The notes under the pieces: model-generated
Told to the model about the DNA's origin: nothing
Seen by the model: the letters and a program-made list of their open reading frames with translations, nothing else
The model's database searches: none
Translations under genes and position numbers: made by a program
Source: Halicephalobus mephisto
Taxonomy: Eukaryota; Nematoda; Chromadorea; Rhabditida; Panagrolaimidae
Assembly: GCA_009193035.1 (NCBI GenBank)
Contig: SWDT01000010.1
Coordinates: 1,020,845 to 1,084,844 of the forward strand
Length of the DNA stretch: 64,000 bases
Direction of reading: 5' to 3'
Part shown: positions 13,380 to 27,423 of the stretch, one piece after another
Layout: every line of letters starts with the position of its first letter
How positions within the stretch are numbered: the stretch's first letter is position 1

Positions 13380-15600
13380 TGTCTGTGGGGAATTTTGCGT
13401 ATGGAATTTCCACTAGAGACCGTGATAAGTATGTTTTTAGTTTCCACTTGATCCTGAGTGGAAAATAACTTTTAAAAAACCCCGATAATTTCCACTCGGG
13501 ACCACAAAAAAGTAATTTTTAGTTTTCTCTGGTCTCGAGTGGAAAATGAACTTATAGAATTATGTATACATTTTCCACTCGGGACCACGAAAAAGTAATT
13601 TTTAGTTTTCTCTGGTCTCGAGGAGAAAATAACTTTTAAAAAAGTCTAATATTTTCCACTCGGGACCACAAAAAACACTTTTAGGATTTTACGTTTGGTC
13701 TTGAATAAAGGATGACGTATGACGTTTTATGTATAATTTCCATTTGAGACAATGATAAACATGTTTATTCAATGTTTTTCATCTAATTTTGAATGGAAAA
13801 TGATTTTGTAAAAATTTATACAGAATTTCCATTTGGACTAAAAATAGGATTTTTTATTTTTTTACTGTCTTAGATGAAAAATGAGTTATTGATATTCTCC
13901 ACTCGGGACCAAAAATTAGATTTTTAAACTTTTCTTGGTTCTGAGTGGAAAATGAACTTATAAAACTTTCCACTCGGGATTAAGAACGAAATTTTTTATT
14001 TTATCCTAACTGGAAAAGTCCATAATTTTCTCCTCGGGACCAAAAATTAGATTTTTAAACTTTCCCCGGTCCTGAGTGGAAAAAAAATTATTGAAACTTT
14101 CCACTCGGGATTAAGAACGAAATTTTTTATTTTATCCTAACTGGAAAAATCCATAATTTTCCACTCGGGACCAAAAATTAGATTTTTAAACTTTTCTCGG
14201 TCCTGAGTGGAAAATGAACTTATAAAACTTTCCACTTAAGACTCGTAAAAAATAATTTTTTAGTTTGTCGTTTGATTTCAAGTGGAAACTAAACTTTGGA
14301 ATTTTGCATATAGTCCCCACTTAGTACCATGAAAAGTTGCTTTTTTGAAGATTTTTCACTCATTTTTAAGTGGAAACTATTTTCACAATTTTCACTCGAG
14401 ACCAGAGCGAAAATACTTTTTTGGAATTTTTTATTCGGTCTTAAATGGAAAATCCATTTATAAAATTTCCCAGTTTCCAGTCGAGACCACAAAAAAGATT
14501 TATTTTTCCTTGGTCTCGAGTGGAAAATAAAAGTATAAAATTTCTTACTTTTTCCACTCGAGACCAGAGAAAAAATTTTTTAATTTTTCAGTGGTCTTGA
14601 ATGGAAAATTGCCATAAAATTTTTTTAAATAATATTCGTTTAGAACCATAAAAAAAGATTTTTTTATTTTTCCTTGGTCTCGAGTGGAAAATTGGCATAT
14701 AGAATTTCCTAGACAATTTCCACTCAAGACCGTACAAAAAATTTTTTCTCTGGTCTCGAATGGAAAAAGTAAGAAATTTTATACTTTTATTTTCCATTCA
14801 AGACCAAGGAAAAATAAAAAATTTTTTTTATAGTTCTAAACGAATATTATTTTAAAAAATTTTATATGTCAATTTTCCATTCAAGACCACTGAGAAATTA
14901 AAAAATTTTTTCTCTGGTCTCGAGTGGAAAATTATTATGTAAATTTTTACTTCTTTTTTCCCATTCGAGACTGAAGAAATTTTTCTTTCATTTTTCACTT
15001 GATTTTGAATAAAAAATGAACGTGTGAATTTTTATATATAGCTTCTGTTGGAAATCATAAGGAAGAATTTTTGCATTTTCCCTTGGTCTTGAATGAAAAA
15101 TAAATAAGTTTATTTTTTTACCCAAAATCATAAAAAATAATTTTTTGATTTTCTATGGTCTTAAACGGAAAATTATTGAATAAAATTTTTCCACTCAAGA
15201 CCACAAAGAAGAATTTCTTAGTTTTTTTGGTCTTAAATGGAGAATAAATAAGTTTCTTCTTTTCCACTCAAGACCAGAAAATCGATTTTTTAAAATTTTT
15301 TATGGTCTTAAATGGAAAATTATTGAACGAAATTTTTTCCACTCAGGATCATAAAAAATAATTTCTTAATTTTCTCTGGTCTTAGACGAAAAATTATTGA
15401 ATAAAATTTTTTCCACTAAAGACCAGAAAATTAATTTTTTTAAATTTTTTATGGTCTTAAATGGAAAATTATTGAACGAAATTTTTTCCACTCAAGACCA
15501 TAAAAAACAATTTTTTAATTTTCTCTGGTCTTAGACGGAAAATAATTGAATAAAATTTTCTCCACTCAAGACCGTGAAATTCCTTTTTTTAAATCTATTT
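13380..15600. repeat. inverted-repeat satellite (CCACTCGAGACCA / TGGTCTCGAGTGG)
   Basis: About 2.2 kb in which TTTTCCACTCGGGACCA and its reverse complement, TGGTCTCGAGTGGAAAA, alternate every 40-60 bp, with A/T spacers between. Each ~85-110 bp unit can therefore fold on itself, and neighbouring units can pair over longer distance (for example 14520-14640 with the reverse complement of 14755-14890). Short open frames in this stretch are chance by-products. Confidence 0.9.
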
Positions 15601-15639
15601 TTAAATTGAAATTTTACTCATGGGATTTCGTATATCCAT

Positions 15640-16400
15640 TTGTTAACTTTTATTTTTTAATGAGTAAATCCCACTTGATCGATATATGAAACCACATGTC
15701 CTTGTTCGTCATCCAAAACTCTAATAAAAATATGTTTCCAAAGCCCGACCTAGTCTTGAGTGGAAATTATACAGACGGGATTTCGTATATCCGCCGGTTG
15801 ACATTTGTCTTTTAAAAGAAAAACTATTTTATGGATCTATAAAAATACGTGTTTACAGTTTCCATTTAGAGGCGTAATAAAAATATCCTTCTCAAACTTC
15901 TTTCTCTGATCTTGGATATAACTATATCCATGGGATTTCATATATCCAATTGGATTTATATCTAAAAATAAAGTTTATTTGATTTATATAAAATTTTAGA
16001 TTATTAATTTCCATTTAGAATATTTTGGAAACATCTTTTTTAAATTTCCTGGTCTCGTGTGGAAAATAATTTTTGGGATTTCATATATCCAGTTGGATTT
16101 ATATTTAAAACTAGAGTTTATTTAATTTATATATAAAATTTAAGATTATGAATTTCCATTTGGGATATTTTTAAAAATATCTTTTTTAAACTTTTTCTTT
16201 GGTTTTGAATGGAAAATATATTTTTCGGATTTCATATATCTTGTTGGATTTATTTTTCCGAAAATCCTACTTGATTGATATGTACGATTTTAAGTTATTA
16301 ATTTCCGCTCAGGACCGTTTTAGAAATATTATTTTCGAAACTCCCTTGGCTTTGAATGTGAACTATGTCCTAGGATTTTCTATATCCGTTGATTGACGTT
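15640..16400. repeat. degenerate ~160-bp tandem repeat with GGATTTCRTATATCC
   Basis: GGGATTTCGTATATCC and close variants occur near 15622, 15778, 15932, 16076, 16216 and 16374, each after a TGGTCTTGAGTGGAAA-like block. It is an extension or relative of the preceding inverted-repeat satellite. Confidence 0.7.
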
Positions 16401-16740
16401 TGTGTTTAATCTTTAACATCATTGGAAGCTGTTCAGTATGGCAACGTGTTACTTTTAAAGCTTCCCCGTCCTCTTTGGTGACAACTGCTGAGCGTCGGGC
16501 TTCAGTTCTGTTCGTCCTACGGGAGCAACTGCTGAGTTTTTTGAATTTCGAAAGACAAAATTGTTCGATGTTGCCACTTGGCCAGATATTCCGTTTTGTT
16601 CCGAGTTTACTAGTCCTTGAGCATGACCTCAGGAACTGTTTTATTTCCTTTTTTGGGAAAAATTGAAGTAGAAAAAAAATAAAAAATAATATTTTTTAAA
16701 AATTTTTACAAAAAAATTAAAATTTAAATTCACTTTTATC
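16400..16740. other. intergenic, no gene recognised
   Basis: Mixed-composition sequence with an 88-codon open frame at 16400-16666. It has no homology I recognise, no splice context and no conserved partner, so it is not called as a gene. Confidence 0.4.
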
Positions 16741-17930
16741 CTACCACGAAAGTCTGAACAACTTCAATTTTCCCTAAACTAAATTTAAAAAATAAAAAAT
16801 AATTTTTAAAATGCAACTTCCCTGAAAAATGAAACGTGAAATTTATTAATAATAAATTTGTTTTTGTTTTCTGTCTCACAACGAAAGCCTGAATAAGGCC
16901 AAATTTGCCATAATTGCTCTCGATAGAAAAAGGTTTAAAGACAAATTTACCTCAGTAGCCGGAGCGCGTAGTTTGTCGCTTTGTATTAATCTGACCAGTT
17001 TTTTTCATTTTTCTTGGATTATTTTTTTGTCTTACCGCGAAAATTTTATTAAACTTCTCTTTGCCTAAAAATACAATGTGTGGTTTCTCTCTTCATTAAT
17101 CCGGTCATTTTTTAGTTTTTTGCTTTCTTTTTTTTAATTTTGTTTTATTTTTTAATTTTGTTTTATTTTTTTTTCATTTTAGCGCGAAGACCTGAATGAA
17201 CCCCAATTTGACGAGATTGAAGTAGAGAATATGAAACAAAATTTAAGGACAAATTTGTCCAAAATTGAACGCGTCCTTTATCTTCGATAATTAGATCTTT
17301 TATATTTTTGTTTATTTCCCTATATTTCATCTTCTATTGACAGCCTGATCGTTCCCTGTATTTGCCAAAATTAGAGAAATGTGGTTTTAAAAAGTAATTT
17401 AAAAACGATTTTACCCAAAAACTTCCTTTTCACTAAAAGTTATTTTTTACGTGTTTTTCATATATTATTTTCCACTTTTATCATATTGTTAAATCCTGAT
17501 TGACTTCCAATTTCGTTGAAACTGGAGAAATGTGGTTTTAAAAAGTAATTTAGAAACAATCTTATTCAAAAAACGCGTGATTTCTTTTTCACTAATAAGA
17601 TCACTTTTTGTTTTTTACTTTTGTTTTTGTCTTTTCGTAAATGCCTGATTGACCCCCAAATTTGCCAAAATTGAAGAAGAGAGAGTGTGGAACAAGGCTT
17701 AGAGACAAATTTGCCTGGAAAACGGAGCGCGTAGTTTCTCTCCCCTTCACTAATCAGATCAGTCTTCGCAATTTTATTCTTCCTTTGATTTTGTTTCTGC
17801 TTCATTTTTTATTCTACCGCGAAAGCCTGAATGACCCCAAACATGCTCGCGTGATTTTTTCCGATGCCAAATTCGTTTTAGTATGCTTCTATGAATTCAG
17901 AAAACTTGAAAAAGTGTATTTTTAGTTTCT
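16740..17930. repeat. degenerate ~150-bp tandem repeat, about eight units
   Basis: Units are marked by CGCGAAAGCCTGAATGA-like sequence near 16745, 16880, 17035, 17185, 17342, 17490, 17640 and 17818. These are followed by CCAAATTTGCCAAAATTGA and then ACAAATTTGCC. Open frames at 17566-17925 fall within this repeat. Confidence 0.7.
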
Positions 17931-20300
17931 AAAATTACAGCAAAATGAAGATTGATTGAAATTGAATCTCTTTTGCGTGAATTTGACACCGGAGGGAATG
18001 CCAAAGGCAGGAAATTTGTTACTAGCTTTGTTTGGCCTGTCATGGACTCATCCTTTTCTTGAAGTTCCATGTAAATATTTTTCTTCCCCTTCTGACGACA
18101 TTCAAGTTAATACTTGTTAGTTTTTTGAAAAAGTCGATTCAAGTATAACCGGAAAGTTTCAATTTGACCTTTGTTCTATACCTTTAAGGTACTTAAAAAT
18201 CTCAAAAGACTTTTATTTGAAAAGAAATTTTCGGCAATTTGCTAAAGTTGAATTTTTTGGAGGCTTCTAAGAATCATACAATTTTCTATTTCACACGATT
18301 TCAGAATTTTTGCTTTTAGAAAATTTGTATTAAAACTATTCTAAAGTTAATTTTTAGTTTTTTTGCTAATTCTGGAAAATTCTAAGGATTCGTGTCAAGA
18401 GCATTCCGTGACAACTTTAATTGTTACTTTTATACTGGGATTGTTTTCAAAGTTTCCAAGAAGTTTTGAAAATTCAAGACCATTTTGTAGTAATGTAACT
18501 TTTTGATTTGTATTATTCTGGTTTTAAGAAATTTTAAAACTGATATTGAGACCATTTTCGACTGTTTTAATTTGTAATTTTCCGAAATAATGTTATTTTT
18601 GAAAGTTCATGGAAACTTTGTTTTAATTTTGTTAAAATATTTATAGTGTGATGAAAACTTTTTGAAGAAGAAACTAAGCTACTTTTATCAGTTTAAAGAA
18701 GGGGAAAACGGGCCCGTCATGTTTTCTCGTCCAAGCACTTTTGCGTGAGTGGGTTTTCCATTGCCTCCAGCAAACATCTCTACCACGAGTGTCCTAGGCT
18801 TCTCGTCAGTTCGAACCAAGTTCAAAGCTTCTAAAGGCTTCTTTTTTCGTCATTTTATTTCCTTATTTGTTTTTTATCTAATTTTGCGCAAATAATTTAC
18901 GTGCGAAATTAAATTTTATCCTTTTTTTTCTGGAACGAATATCTGGAGAAAAAATCTTTTGTTCTGTGAGTGCTGTTTTGTGTGAAAACCTGATTTTGTC
19001 AGCTGCTTGTTGAAACAAATTATAACAGTTGAAATATTGATTTTTTTTGGAATCAATGATCTCGAGTTTCAAAGTTACTTGAAGATTCTTTGAAGTAGGG
19101 AAATGTGTGCAAGAGGATAAGCTTGTAAGAAGGTCGAGCGTTTCCTCTTGTAAGTTTGCTTTTTCCACCTTTTACTAAATTCAATAGTGCATTTGAGTAT
19201 TTTGAAAAAAGTACAATTTTAAAGAAAAGTACGATTTTTGAATAATTTTATTGTACTTTACTGAAAATGTTTTAAAATACATTTTTTGAAGATTGTTGTG
19301 TTTTAAGAAATATGGTTTTGAATGATTTTTGATCTTGAAAAAAGTAGAATTTTTGAATTTGTGAAGAAAATTGGGGGAATTTTGTTTTGAAATGATATTG
19401 TTTTGAATAATCTTTTAGTTTTGGAACAGAGGGTTTTAAAAGTGTTTTTTCCGAGAAAAATTTAAAGTTTTATGTTTTGAAAGGAAAATATGGTTTTGGA
19501 TAATTTCCCATTCTTGAAAAGAAAGTATTTTAAAAAAGGAAGGAAATTGAACTTTGAAACTTTTCGAATCTCAAAACGCCCTTGGCAACGTTGGGGGTAA
19601 AATAGCTTTCATTTTCGCGTCTCAACTCTGTAGTCCTAGACTCGAGAACACGTAGAATTTTGTCCTTGTATTGCATACTTAATTATCCATGTATTTTTCT
19701 TTTGAATAACTACTTAGAAATTTTGAGTTATGTCAATGACGATTGATTTAGAAAAGTGAATTGCGTATAGGCATGGGATTTGACCTTTTTTAGGTCGGTA
19801 AATCGGACTTGGCCGTTTCGCGGTCTTGTAAACATTAAGAATCTTGCGTGAATCGATATATCGCTTCTGTTTTGAGGAGAAGGATTATTATGCGCGAAAA
19901 CACGCGACCTAAAAGTGGACTAATTGTAGTTACCGATTTTTGTGAGTTGGAATTAATCTTGTTTTTAGTGTTATTTTGTATATTTTAAAAAAATTATTGA
20001 TGTAGAATTTTTATTTTCTGGGTTTTAAGTGTATGTGGAGCAATATTTTTATTGGAAAAGCTGCTCTTGAGCGATGGACCATTTGTTGACTTTTGTTATG
20101 TTTCAAATATACAGGGGTCTTCCTATAGCTCGCTGCGACAAATCGAGACTCTTTTGCAGTGCTTCTGGATCAATCAATAATGGTCGTATATTTTTCATCT
20201 ATTAAAACTGGTCTATTGATCTTTTTTGATATAAATTTGGAAGAATTTTCTTGTTCACGTGTTTTATTAGTTTAAATTTTTTTTGTCGTAAACAAAAATT
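17930..20300. other. intergenic region upstream of the ELM2-SANT gene
   Basis: Apparently single-copy and less A/T-monotonous than the repeats to its left. No coding exon was recognised. The right end has a TTTTTTTTCAG acceptor (AG at 20308-20309), so the region probably contains the promoter and perhaps an upstream 5' UTR exon of the next gene, or the trans-splice site is simply at 20309. Confidence 0.45.
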
Positions 20301-20388
20301 TTTTTTCAGGTGGCATTATATTTGATTGTCGAGATTTTGTAATGAAGACATCAATGATCGTGTAATTGATGATATATATTTGGAAAAA

Positions 20389-23300
20389 ATGAATTATAAT
20401 AATATTCCTCAAGGACATCCTCAACAATATTCGCAAATGACACCTCAGAATTTTCATTCTAATGGATTTGCACCGATTAAAGTTGATTGTTCTACGAATC
20501 AAGGTACTCAATGTTATTATCAACAAGTAGATATGGATATTGATTATAATCAACCAAGAAGAACAGTCAGTTATGGTGGATCATCACAAGGATTTCAGTA
20601 AGTTTTTTTTTATTGAAAAAATTTTTTGTTGATACATTATTTTTTTGGAAAAAAATAGAGTTGTTTGTCGTTCTATGGAATAATCAGTTCGAGAGCTTGG
20701 AAAAAAACGGCCTGAGAACCGGTTGATTTTGGAATGTGGCAATCGATTGAAAAAATTTTTTTGTGTATTTTGTTTTTTATTTTTGTTTAAAAATTTAAAA
20801 TTAACTGTTTAATTTTTAGTTGTTCATCACAAGTTCATGTGAATCAAATGCAGATGCGGCATATGGATCATCAAATGACGGGTCAAAATAATTTTATTGA
20901 TTCACAAGGGAATCAAATGATATCTGGACATCAGCAATCACAAATTCAATCTGGTTATGGTTATAATGGATATAATCAAGGATTAAATTCTCAAGAATCT
21001 CAACAACAAGAAACATCACCAATAATGAGAAAAATTAGTTCTCATAATGGTATTCAAGATAATCATCAAGAAGTGCACTTTATGCATCAAAATATTAATG
21101 GTTATGGAAATCAAGGAAATCCTCAAAGAACTATTTCTACAGCTGGTTGTGGATATGATGATATTAATCAAAGAGATCAAACAATGGCATGGAGGAAAAT
21201 GTCATTAGCTCCAAATATTAGAATGTAAGTTGTTTTTAAAAGAAAATAATTATGAAATTTTTTAGGAACTCGACATATGGATCGGAATTTGATTCTCAAC
21301 CTAAGCAGAGAAGTCAAAGTCAAGCTGCTGAATATGCTAAAAGAAAAGCTTCCCTAAGGCAATTTTCAAGTCAACTTCGTATTCCTAAAATTACAGGAGT
21401 TGCTAATCCAATGTTAAGTTTGACGCGTTATACGCCCCCACCAATATTGTCACCTATGAGAAATGGTGTTGGACTGTTTTGTAAACTGGGCAGAAAATCA
21501 TGTGAGTTTTATTTTATTTTGTTACTTATTTATTTTAAAAAAGAATGATTCATTAAGAGCTGACTGCAACTTGATGTTGGGCTTGCTTTAGTTGCTTTAG
21601 GATTGGAAATTATTTTTTTTGCAGAAAAGAATTTTTCAAGAGCGTGTTTATTTTTTATTATCGTAAATTTTAAAACGATGTATGTAGGAGATATCGATGT
21701 TTTCCTATGAATTACGGAATTTTTTAAAAGCTTGATGACTTCAGACTAGTTAAATTTTGTTTACAAGGATTTTGTAGAAAAGCTTTTAAGATTTTGAGGA
21801 AATTTCAATATTTAGTGGTTTTTGAGAATTTTATAAAAGCTTTTAAGTTTAGAATCTTTCAGAAACTAATTGAAGATTTAATATTAATGCTTGGAATTTC
21901 GGGAAGTTTTATGAAAATTGTGGAAATTTGTTGTGAAACAATCTTAAAAGTATTTCTGATTTTTGAAACAGCAATTTTCTAGAATCAAAAATTGAAATCA
22001 CGAGTTTTGCAAGTTTCTGAAAGGTTCTGAAATTTTGTCTTGAGACCATTTTGTCGCAACATTCATTTTTGATTTTTATAATGGTATGCTTTCATGGATT
22101 CTATTTTTAGTTCTGATAGAATGGTATGTTTTGACAATTTTGGTCGTTGGACTTGCATTTGTTAGTTGGCTTTTCAATATGGAGGAAGGAACTTTTGCAG
22201 ATTGAACTTGCAAAATGTTGTCATTGAAAGAGCCATTTGTTACTTGGTTTTTATCCTTTTATAATATTACAATAGTTCAACTAGACTTTTATCCTTAAGT
22301 CGGAATTGCGTTACAGATTGAAATTTGGATTGAGAGACCAATTGAGAAACGCGACTGCGCAATCTCTTTCATCTTTGTAGATTTTTTCGTGCATGTGTAT
22401 GATTTGTCAGTTTTCTCTTCTTTACCCAAGTTTTTGGTTACGATTGCACTTACGAGGAAAACCATTTTTGGAACTTTCTAGGTTAAAGATTTTGTAATAG
22501 TAGGAAGGAAAAAAGAAATGTTTGGTAATATTCAACAGGTAAGAACTCTATGGTTGACCGAGGAAAGAAGTACACAAACAGCAGCTGCACTGTTTGTCAG
22601 GTTGACCTACGTTCTTGCAACAAATCGGGGGAAGAATGTTTGTTCTACTCTTTTTGGCCGTAACAGAAGACGCCAATTCTTTTGCCTTTCCTTGTTTGAT
22701 TCAATAAAAGTCCAAAAGGCATGGGGGAACGATTTTTTCCTTCCTTGAGTTATTGACTTTTTTCTAGTACCTGTCTTTCTTTTCATTTGTGCAAAAGAAC
22801 GTTAGTAATGTGATTGAATTAGTCACGTTTTGCCACTGACCATTTGTCGAATGGAAGTTTGAAAAAGTTGGATTTTATTCGTTGAGCAGTTGTTAGGATT
22901 TTATCTATTTTTTAGTATTTTCGAAACTTCCGTGTTTAGAATTTTTATTGATTGCCGTTGTCTTTGCACCCAATTTTAGATTCTGTAATGACATTTTTAA
23001 GGAAAAACGAAGTCTGCTGAATAAAAATTGCAGAGTGAGCCCTAGAGTAGACAAGACTTGCGGGCATGAGCCAATTTTCAGAGCAGTCCGTTACTTTTTT
23101 GAAGCAGTTTTTGCTCTAAGGCTTTTTATGGTTGCATAAAATACGTTTCTCGTTTTTTTGAAAAAGGAAAAATTTTTATTTCTTTTATGTAATAAAAATT
23201 AAAGTTGTTTGGGAAGTTTTTAATATGTACTTTTAGGTTTTATTTTTAATTATTTTTTGTTTTTGCAAAAATATGTCTGGGGATATTAATCAAATATTGG

Positions 23301-26300
23301 AGTTTTTTTGACAGGAAGAAAACGATAGTGTCTCATTTAGTCACGTGTTGTGCTGCAGGGTATTTTTCTTCTTTTTTTGACAAAACTTGAATTGGTTCGT
23401 TAATTTTTTAAAAAATTTTTATTATTTTGACTGTTGGCCTTTTTGCATAAGAAAGAAAACTTCATTTTTCATCCTATCCTTGCAGTATTTCGTTATTTTT
23501 ATGTGCACGTTTTCTTCCGTTTTTTTTGCAGACTTAGACAACTGTCTGGTTTGATTTTGTTTTTGCTTTTAAAAAGTGTATTTATCAATTTTTATTTTTA
23601 ATGGATATGTTAGAGAATATTTTTATTGTGATTATTAGTCAATTATGAGCTGTGGTAGATGAAATTGGGTGTTGTTTGTTTCAATTGTCTCGAGGAAAAA
23701 TGCAAGGTTTGCAGATTTTTGCAATTATAGGAACAAGACCATTTTTTGATTTTTTTGCAGGAAAATATAATTGTGTAAAAGATTAAAACTTTAAAAAGGA
23801 TTCTATAAACTAAAAACGCGATTAAGGATTAAACGTTTATGAATTTTTTATTGATTATTTTTAAATGTCTGAAGTCATTAAAAATTTGGTATTTTGAATA
23901 ATAGTGATGAAAGTTTTTTAAATTAATTGATTTATTTTTGCAAGAAAAATGCGTGATTTTTTGTAGAAAAAAATGTACTAAAACAGACGAAGACCACGAG
24001 GTTTGTCATGCCTTTCTTCCATTTTCGTTGATTTGGATTTATTGCGTCCTGACTATTATATTGACGGATCGCTGCACAAAAATTCTAGCTATTCTAGTTT
24101 GATTTTTAGCGAAGTGGGTGGACAGATTGCATAAAAAAATTTTGATTTTCCTAGTGACGTTTTGTATTTGACCAAAAATAAGTCCCCGTAAAGCTGAACT
24201 AGTTAAATAGCTTGTCGTTTTTTACGAGAAGTAAAACGTGATTTTTCAAATATTTAGTTTTTTAAAGTAATTTTTGTTAATTTGTATGTTTTTTAGCGGA
24301 ATTTCGAAAGAAATCTGTTTTTGATATGGCTGCAGATGTGATTATGGAAGAAGATATTCCAACTTCTTCATCAACTATGCCACCTCAAGATTCAGGTATA
24401 TTAGATGATATGGATCAAGGGCCAAGCCCATGTGATCAAGATGATGGATCATATCCACCACCACCGCCACCAGAACCTCAAAGGTCAAATGTTCCAGTTA
24501 TTCCAATAAGGCCACCTATTGATAATAGAGCTAATAGACCACAAAGAAAAATTGGATTATTTTTATGTGGACAAGAAACAAGTTCGGTAAGTAATTATCA
24601 TTTGTTTGAAAACTTTTATTGTGAATCACGTGTTTTGACTAGAGTTAATAGTTTGATAACGATAGAAATTGAACTGGTTAGACATAGGAATTTTTTTGGT
24701 TTTAAAAAGAACAAGTTGTTCGGTTTCTGACGTATTTTTGTTGGAATGGAATATTAATGATTTAGGTTATGAAATTTTTGATATCACGGAAGTAACGTCC
24801 TTTTAAAGGATTAGTTTGAATGTTTTGAATATTTAACCATGCTTTGATTTGTGACCATTAACGCGCGGAAGTTGATTGGGAATTTTATACTCCATGTGAC
24901 CTCGATTTCGAAGTTCCTAGATTTATCTAGGAGAATATACTTGGAGAATTGATTGCGAGATAGCGTAAAAATTGCAAATTTCCCCCGAAAAAAACTAAAA
25001 TTTGCACGTATACTGAAATTGTATGAATTTGTTGTGGTTTTTTGGGTTTTTATGAAATTATTTGTTTTTTAGACTGGATTTGCGGCTGAACTTGAAGCTT
25101 TGAGAAAAGAATCAGCAGAATCATCCATGTCTGGAAAATCGATAGATACAATGTCTAATAGTCGATATATTCAACCTAGAAAATGTTCAACTCGTGCATC
25201 AACATCAGATGATGTTATAAGGAAAATGTCTACTGTATCTATGGATGAACCGATGGTAGCAAGGAAGATTTCAACATTATCTGAAGCTTATTATGATTAT
25301 ACACCATGTGAATCAGATGCTACACCGCATATTAATCTTGGAAAAGCGTTTCAAGCAAGAGTTAAAAAATGGTCTGATAGAGAAATTATGCCACATGAAA
25401 GAGAAGCTATTGTTGATAGAGATGAAATTGTTTTTGATTGTAATATTATAGATCATTTGGATGATCAAACGGGTAAGTAGATTTTAGGTAAACTTGACCT
25501 TTGAGAATAGACTACTTTTTGAGTTTTTTTTGTATAACGAAATTGTCTTATGGAAAGCGAGAAAAAAGTAACTTTTTGCTCATACTCAAGATTTTTGACG
25601 TAACAAAGAGTTGTGTAAATATTAGTTATAATTGGTTTATCTTTTTAGTTGCGGCATATGAAGCTCTTGCATGTAGTGCAGCATTTCCTAAAGTTGGAAG
25701 AAATAAAGAATTGGCATTACATATATTGATGGAGAATAAAGGAAATATTCAAGCTGCTGTGATGGATTTATTGAGATGTGATACATTGGATTGGGAACAG
25801 TATCCGATTATTTATAATAATCTTTATAATGACGTTGATAATTGGACTCCAGAGGAGATTGCAGCTTTTCAAGATGCTATATATAAAAGTGAAAAAGATT
25901 TTCATCAAGTTGCTAATGAGGTTTGGTTTGAAGGAAATTTTAGTTAATAAGGAGTTTTTTAGTTGGGAAATAGAACAGTGAAGGAATGTGTTTCGTTTTA
26001 TTATATGTGGAAAAAAGCATGCCCAGATGATTATAGAAAATTGAGAAATTTAAGAAGAAAGAGACAATTATTGGAACAACAACTTGATTATCCACTTATT
26101 TCGAATAAAACGAATATTGATGAAAAACAACTTGAAGAAAGTTCAGATGAAGAAATAGGATCAGAATCGGAATCAGATATGGGAACTCCTGGTTATGGTG
26201 GTAATAATCAAAGTCCGGATGAATGTAAACCAGCTAAGATTGCAAGACTTAGTAGTCCATCTATTGTTGAAAGAAAACCGTCTATGGTTAGATTTTCGGA

Positions 26301-27166
26301 TTCTGATATTAATAAATCGACGGATATACCGAATGTTAATCCTACAACTTCTGGTCCAACGTTATATCCTTGGTTACATGGTGAAAATGGAGTTTTTCCA
26401 TCTTCTTCACCAACTGGTCCATCAAGTGGTAATCAAAGTTATTCTCAACCTCCTTCTGTTGGTGGTAATGATATATTTGCAAATACACCATTTGGTCCTG
26501 ATATATTGAATCAAAAGATTGCAAATGTGAGTTTTTGGGTTTTTGTTTTGATAATAATGAATGATTTTTCAGATTCATCGAGTAACAGCGTCAAAGAAAG
26601 GAGCTCAACCTTCTGCAGATGGTTATTTCCATTGTAGATTATGTGATAAAAGATTTGAGAAAGTAAAATCTTTAAATGCTCATATGAAGTCCCATGCAAT
26701 GAAAGCAAGAGCAGAAGCAGAAGCACAAGCTCAACTTCAAGGTAATCAACCAAGTCCAAAAAATCAAAATCAACAGGATCATGCGAGAAATTTGGCTATA
26801 CTTCAACAACGACAACATCAAAATGGTATTCTTGGAAATCAAGGGCATATGGATGCAATTGGATTACAACAACAATTAAATGCAGTTAGAAGTGGACAAA
26901 ATCAATCAACAACGAATCCAACAGGTGCTTCACCATTAAATTTGGGACAACATTTAAGTAGAATGACACATTTTGCATCACCTATTGGTCTTGGTGGTAG
27001 TCCATTGAATCCTGCAATGGGAATGTTTACACCAGATATGTTATCTGCAATGCAAACTCTTGCTTCTTTGCCTAATCCTCAACATAATTTATCGACATCT
27101 GTAGCAACAACAGCAGCTCTTCAACAACTTCACAATAATCTTCACTCAGCGACTATTATTAATTAG
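20389..27166 (+). CDS. saeg-1: ELM2-SANT-C2H2 nuclear corepressor subunit, 8 exons (SAEG-1/TRERF1/MIDEAS type)
   Basis: Scaffold-type subunit expected to bring a class I histone deacetylase to chromatin, as TRERF1, MIDEAS and ZNF541 do in the mitotic deacetylase complex (MiDAC). Exons: 20389-20597, 20820-21224, 21266-21501, 24297-24586, 25073-25472, 25649-25920, 25963-26526, 26573-27166, giving 989 residues. The N-terminus is Gln/Asn-rich and disordered. YTPPPILSPMRNGVGLF and INLGKAFQARV mark the ELM2 region. KVGRNKELALHIL and then NWTPEEIAAFQDAI to TVKECVSFYYMWKK mark the end of ELM2 and the SANT domain. The last exon has one C2H2 finger (FHCRLCDKRF, HMKSH) before a Gln-rich tail. Intron 3 is 2.8 kb and intron 6 only 42 nt. 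The first in-frame Met after the acceptor at 20309 was taken as start. The orthologue name is by family similarity from memory; family assignment is firm. Confidence 0.9.
21502..24296 (+). other. large third intron of the ELM2-SANT gene
   Basis: A 2.8-kb intron with GTGAGT donor and TTTTTTAG acceptor, far longer than its neighbours. It is mostly single-copy T-rich sequence. ATG followed by six codons and a good CAG|GTAAGA donor at 22518-22538 could be an alternative first exon. No other exon was recognised. Confidence 0.6.
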
Positions 27167-27423
27167 CCTTTTTGTGTACCTCTTTTTCCTGGTGTCCAAT
27201 CGGGTCTTGTGCCATTCTCATTTATTTTTATCTGGTGAATGTATATAGAATTTTCCAGAATTTATTGTACAAATGACAGGGCTCCTCAAGTTTTTGCGGG
27301 AATCTTATTTCATTTGGTCGATTCGATAAGAACCCTTCATTGAGATTTTATTGTTGGAAAAAATTTTATTAATATTGATAATTTTTAAAAATTTGTTTTA
27401 TAAAAAAATAAAAAATTTAAAAT

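Noticed and set aside
18878..19168. 96-codon minus-strand frame
   Set aside because: Non-ATG start, no recognised similarity, no splice context.
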